A stretch of DNA of 64,000 nt from Streptomyces sp. NBC_00273 (GTDB lineage: Bacteria > Actinomycetota > Actinomycetes > Streptomycetales > Streptomycetaceae). Both the position numbers and the translations under genes were made by a program. Shown in pieces: positions 61,754-64,000 of the stretch (position 1 is the stretch's first letter; every line of letters starts with the position of its first letter). The notes beneath the pieces are model-generated. The model saw nothing but the letters and a program-made list of their open reading frames with translations. It was not told the DNA's origin and made no database searches. The stretch is taken from assembly GCF_036178145.1 (NCBI RefSeq), contig NZ_CP108067.1, positions 8,633,001 through 8,697,000 on the forward strand. Reading direction: 5' to 3'.

Positions 61754-64000
61754 GAGGAGGGCCCGGCGGACTGTACTTCGCGGCCCTCACCAAGCAGCTC
61801 TCCCCGCATTGGGAGGTCACCGTCTGGGAACGCAACGCCCCCGACGACACCTTCGGCTTCGGGGTCGTCTTCTCCGACGAGACGCTCGACGGCATCGCCC
61901 AGGCCGACCGCGAGGTCTACGAGGCGATGTCGGCCGAGTTCGCCCGCTGGACCGACATCGACGTCCGCCACCGGGGGAGCACCCTGACCTCGGGCGGCCA
62001 CGGCTTCGCCGCCCTCGGCCGGCAGCACCTCCTGCGGATCCTCCAGCAGCGCTGCGCCGACCTGGCGGTGGACGTCCGCTACCGCACCCAGTCCCCGCCC
62101 GCGGCCGAACTCGCCGCCGACTACGACCTGGTGGTGGCGTGCGACGGCGTCCGGTCGGCCACCCGCGCCGCCTACGCCGACACCTTCGCCCCCGACCTCG
62201 ACGAGCGCTCCGGCCGCTACATGTGGCTCGGCACGGACAAGGTCTTCGAGGCCTTCACCTTCATCGTCGACGAGCAGGAGTTCGGCACCCTCCAGGTGCA
62301 CGCGTACCCCTACGACGCCACCCGCTCCACCTTCATCGTGGAGATGGCGGAGGACGCGTGGCGGCGCGCCGGCTTCGAGGAGTTCGCCGACCGCGACCAT
62401 CCGGCCGGCACCAGCGACGAGGACAGCATCCGGCGCTGCGAGGAACTCCTCGCGGCCCACCTCGACGGCCACCGCCTGATCCCCAACAACTCCAAGTGGC
62501 TGCGCTTCACCACGGTCCGCAACACGACCTGGCGGCACGAGAACGTCGTCCTGCTCGGCGACGCCGCCCACACCGCGCACTTCTCCATCGGCTCCGGCAC
62601 CAAGCTCGCCATGGAGGACGCCCTCGTGCTCGCGGCCAGCCTGCACGAGCACCCCGACGTGCCGACCGCCCTCGCCGCCTACGAGCAGGAGCGCAGGCCG
62701 GTGGTGGAATCCACCCAGCGCGCGGCCCAGGCCAGCCTGGAATGGTTCGAGCGCATCGACCGCTACACCGGCCAGGACCCGCACCAGTTCGCCTTCAACC
62801 TCCTCACCCGCAGCCGCCGCGTCACCTACGACAACCTGCGCGTGCGCGACGAGGGCTTCACCACCGCGGTCAACCGCTCCTCGGCCGTGCCGCCGATGTT
62901 CCGCCCCTACCCGCTGGGCGGCCTGTTGCTGCGCAACCGGGTCGTCGTACCGCCCACCGCCCTGCACACCGCGCGCGACGGGGTCCCCGGCGACTTCGAC
63001 CTCGTCCACCTGAGCACGCAGGCAGTCGGCGGCGCCGGGCTGGTCCTCGCCGGAATGACGGCCGTCAGCGCCGACGGCCGGGCCACCCCCGGCTGCCCCG
63101 GCCTGTGGAACGACGAACAGGAGGCGGCCTGGAAGCGCCTCACCGACTTCGTCCACGGCCAGAGCGACACCTGCCTCGGCATCCAACTGACCCACGCCGG
63201 ACGCCGCGCCGCCACCCACGGCGGCGGGCAGCCGGTCGCCGCCTCGGCGCTCCCCTGGGACGAGCGGAGCCCGGTGCCGCGCGAGGCCGACCGGGCCGAC
63301 ATGGACGCGCTCGTACGGGACTTCACGGCCGCGGCCCGGCGGGCCGACCGGGCGGGCTTCGACGCGCTGGAACTCCAGTACGGGCACGGGCACCTGCTGT
63401 CGGGCTTCCTGTCCCCGCTGACCAACCTGCGCACCGACGAGTACGGCGGCGATCTGGCCGGAAGGCTGCGGCTCCCCCTCGAAGTGCTGCGCGCCGTACG
63501 GGAGGCGTGGCCGGCCGGCAAGGCGCTCCTCGTGCGGATCTCCGCCGCCGACTGGGCCGAGGGCGGCACCACCGAGGCCGACGCCGTCCGGATCGCGGGC
63601 GCGCTCGCCGAGGCGGGCGCCGACGCCATCGACGTCTCCACCGGCGAGGTCGTCGCCCACGAGCGTCCCCGATACGGCCGCAGCTACCAGACCCCGTACG
63701 CCGACCTCATCCGCAACGCCACCGGGGTCCCCACCATCGCCGTCGGCGCGATCTCCACGTACGACGACGTGAACTCGATCGTCCTGGCCGGCCGGGCGGA
63801 CCTGTGCGGCGTCGGTCGCGCCCAGCTCCACGACCCGCTGTGGACCCTGCACGCCGCGGCCGCCCAGGGCTACCAGGGCCCGGCCGCGCCCTGGGCCCGC
63901 GCCTGGCGGGCGGGCAGCGGGCGGCCCCCGTCGGCGCGCACCGACCGGATCCCGCCGCGCCTCGAACTCCTGCGGCAGCCGGCCGGGTCCGTCCACCGCC
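61735..64000 (+). CDS. Bifunctional aryl-CoA monooxygenase/reductase (salicylyl-CoA 5-hydroxylase / 2-aminobenzoyl-CoA type), partial
   Basis: 755 codons visible, cut by the right edge; the family is about 760-790 aa, so only the tail is missing. GTG 61735 follows AGGAGG and overlaps the ligase gene by 19 bases. N-terminal FAD monooxygenase: IGGGPGGLYFA and GDAAHTAHFSIGSG. C-terminal half is an old yellow enzyme (FMN) domain: NRVVVPPTALHTA, QLTHAGRRA, and the barrel end GVGRAQLHDPLW. In Azoarcus evansii this enzyme hydroxylates and reduces 2-aminobenzoyl-CoA in the aerobic CoA pathway. Confidence 0.92.
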   Translation, partial: MRVAVIGGGPGGLYFAALTKQLSPHWEVTVWERNAPDDTFGFGVVFSDETLDGIAQADREVYEAMSAEFARWTDIDVRHRGSTLTSGGHGFAALGRQHLLRILQQRCADLAVDVRYRTQSPPAAELAADYDLVVACDGVRSATRAAYADTFAPDLDERSGRYMWLGTDKVFEAFTFIVDEQEFGTLQVHAYPYDATRSTFIVEMAEDAWRRAGFEEFADRDHPAGTSDEDSIRRCEELLAAHLDGHRLIPNNSKWLRFTTVRNTTWRHENVVLLGDAAHTAHFSIGSGTKLAMEDALVLAASLHEHPDVPTALAAYEQERRPVVESTQRAAQASLEWFERIDRYTGQDPHQFAFNLLTRSRRVTYDNLRVRDEGFTTAVNRSSAVPPMFRPYPLGGLLLRNRVVVPPTALHTARDGVPGDFDLVHLSTQAVGGAGLVLAGMTAVSADGRATPGCPGLWNDEQEAAWKRLTDFVHGQSDTCLGIQLTHAGRRAATHGGGQPVAASALPWDERSPVPREADRADMDALVRDFTAAARRADRAGFDALELQYGHGHLLSGFLSPLTNLRTDEYGGDLAGRLRLPLEVLRAVREAWPAGKALLVRISAADWAEGGTTEADAVRIAGALAEAGADAIDVSTGEVVAHERPRYGRSYQTPYADLIRNATGVPTIAVGAISTYDDVNSIVLAGRADLCGVGRAQLHDPLWTLHAAAAQGYQGPAAPWARAWRAGSGRPPSARTDRIPPRLELLRQPAGSVHR

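Noticed and set aside
61549..63996. 815-aa minus-strand frame
   Set aside because: Shadow of the aryl-CoA monooxygenase/reductase, whose motifs are unmistakable on the plus strand.

Overview
The window is high-GC DNA with strong third-position G/C bias, AGGAG-type ribosome binding sites, many GTG starts, stop/start overlaps of the GTGA and ATGA kind, and only two TTA codons seen in the genes called here. The gene families (ECF42/DGPF pair, BtrH-like protein, HG-motif membrane protein, many TetR, MarR, LacI and GntR regulators) fit a Streptomyces or a close relative. It looks like a chromosomal region of mixed accessory and housekeeping genes. I see no rRNA, tRNA, CRISPR array, insertion sequence or phage genes.

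Layout. 0.1-4.8 kb: a two-gene RNA repair operon on the minus strand (RNA ligase-kinase, then a four-domain end-processing protein). 4.9-9.5 kb: NAD(P)-binding reductase, double SUKH-like protein, proline-rich lipoprotein, DUF418 membrane protein coupled to a truncated VanW-type remnant. 9.7-16.6 kb: NUDIX, SRPBCC, SDR, two GNATs, small unknowns and a methyltransferase. 16.6-26.5 kb: DEAD-box helicase, then small regulator/target pairs, most with a visible palindromic operator: MarR with a membrane protein, TetR with a DUF1304 protein, ECF42 sigma with a DGPF/YCII protein, TetR with a membrane protein. 26.5-36.4 kb: stand-alone condensation-domain protein, ABC exporter plus two-component system, LRV-repeat protein, LysR regulator and divergent epimerase-like protein. 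36.4-42.2 kb: GntR regulator divergent from a five-gene importer operon (binding protein, two permeases, ATPase, HAD phosphatase). 42.2-46.3 kb: DUF2330 protein, amidase, methyltransferase. 46.4-59.5 kb: esterases, secreted SurE, MFS transporter, LacI regulator, PAP2 proteins, beta-lactamase-like hydrolase with MerR, RsbW-like kinase. 59.6-64.0 kb: start of an aryl-CoA (2-aminobenzoyl/salicylyl-CoA type) catabolic operon that runs off the right edge.

How the parts fit. The most coherent unit lies at 46-64 kb. Five copies of a LacI-type motif (GTTACACGTGTAAC-like) sit only in intergenic regions around the LacI gene, in front of the MFS/SurE/esterase cluster, the alpha/beta hydrolase and the LacI gene itself. 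A second shared promoter element (TTGACG followed by TCGCCAAAT) precedes both the type-B carboxylesterase and the aryl-CoA ligase operon. Together these suggest a local regulon for import and hydrolysis of an ester, possibly feeding an aromatic acid into the CoA-ligase pathway. Other notable items are the RNA repair operon, a PAP2 protein with both catalytic histidines changed to glutamine, an SDR with Phe at the catalytic Tyr position, and an unusual ligase-thioesterase fusion.
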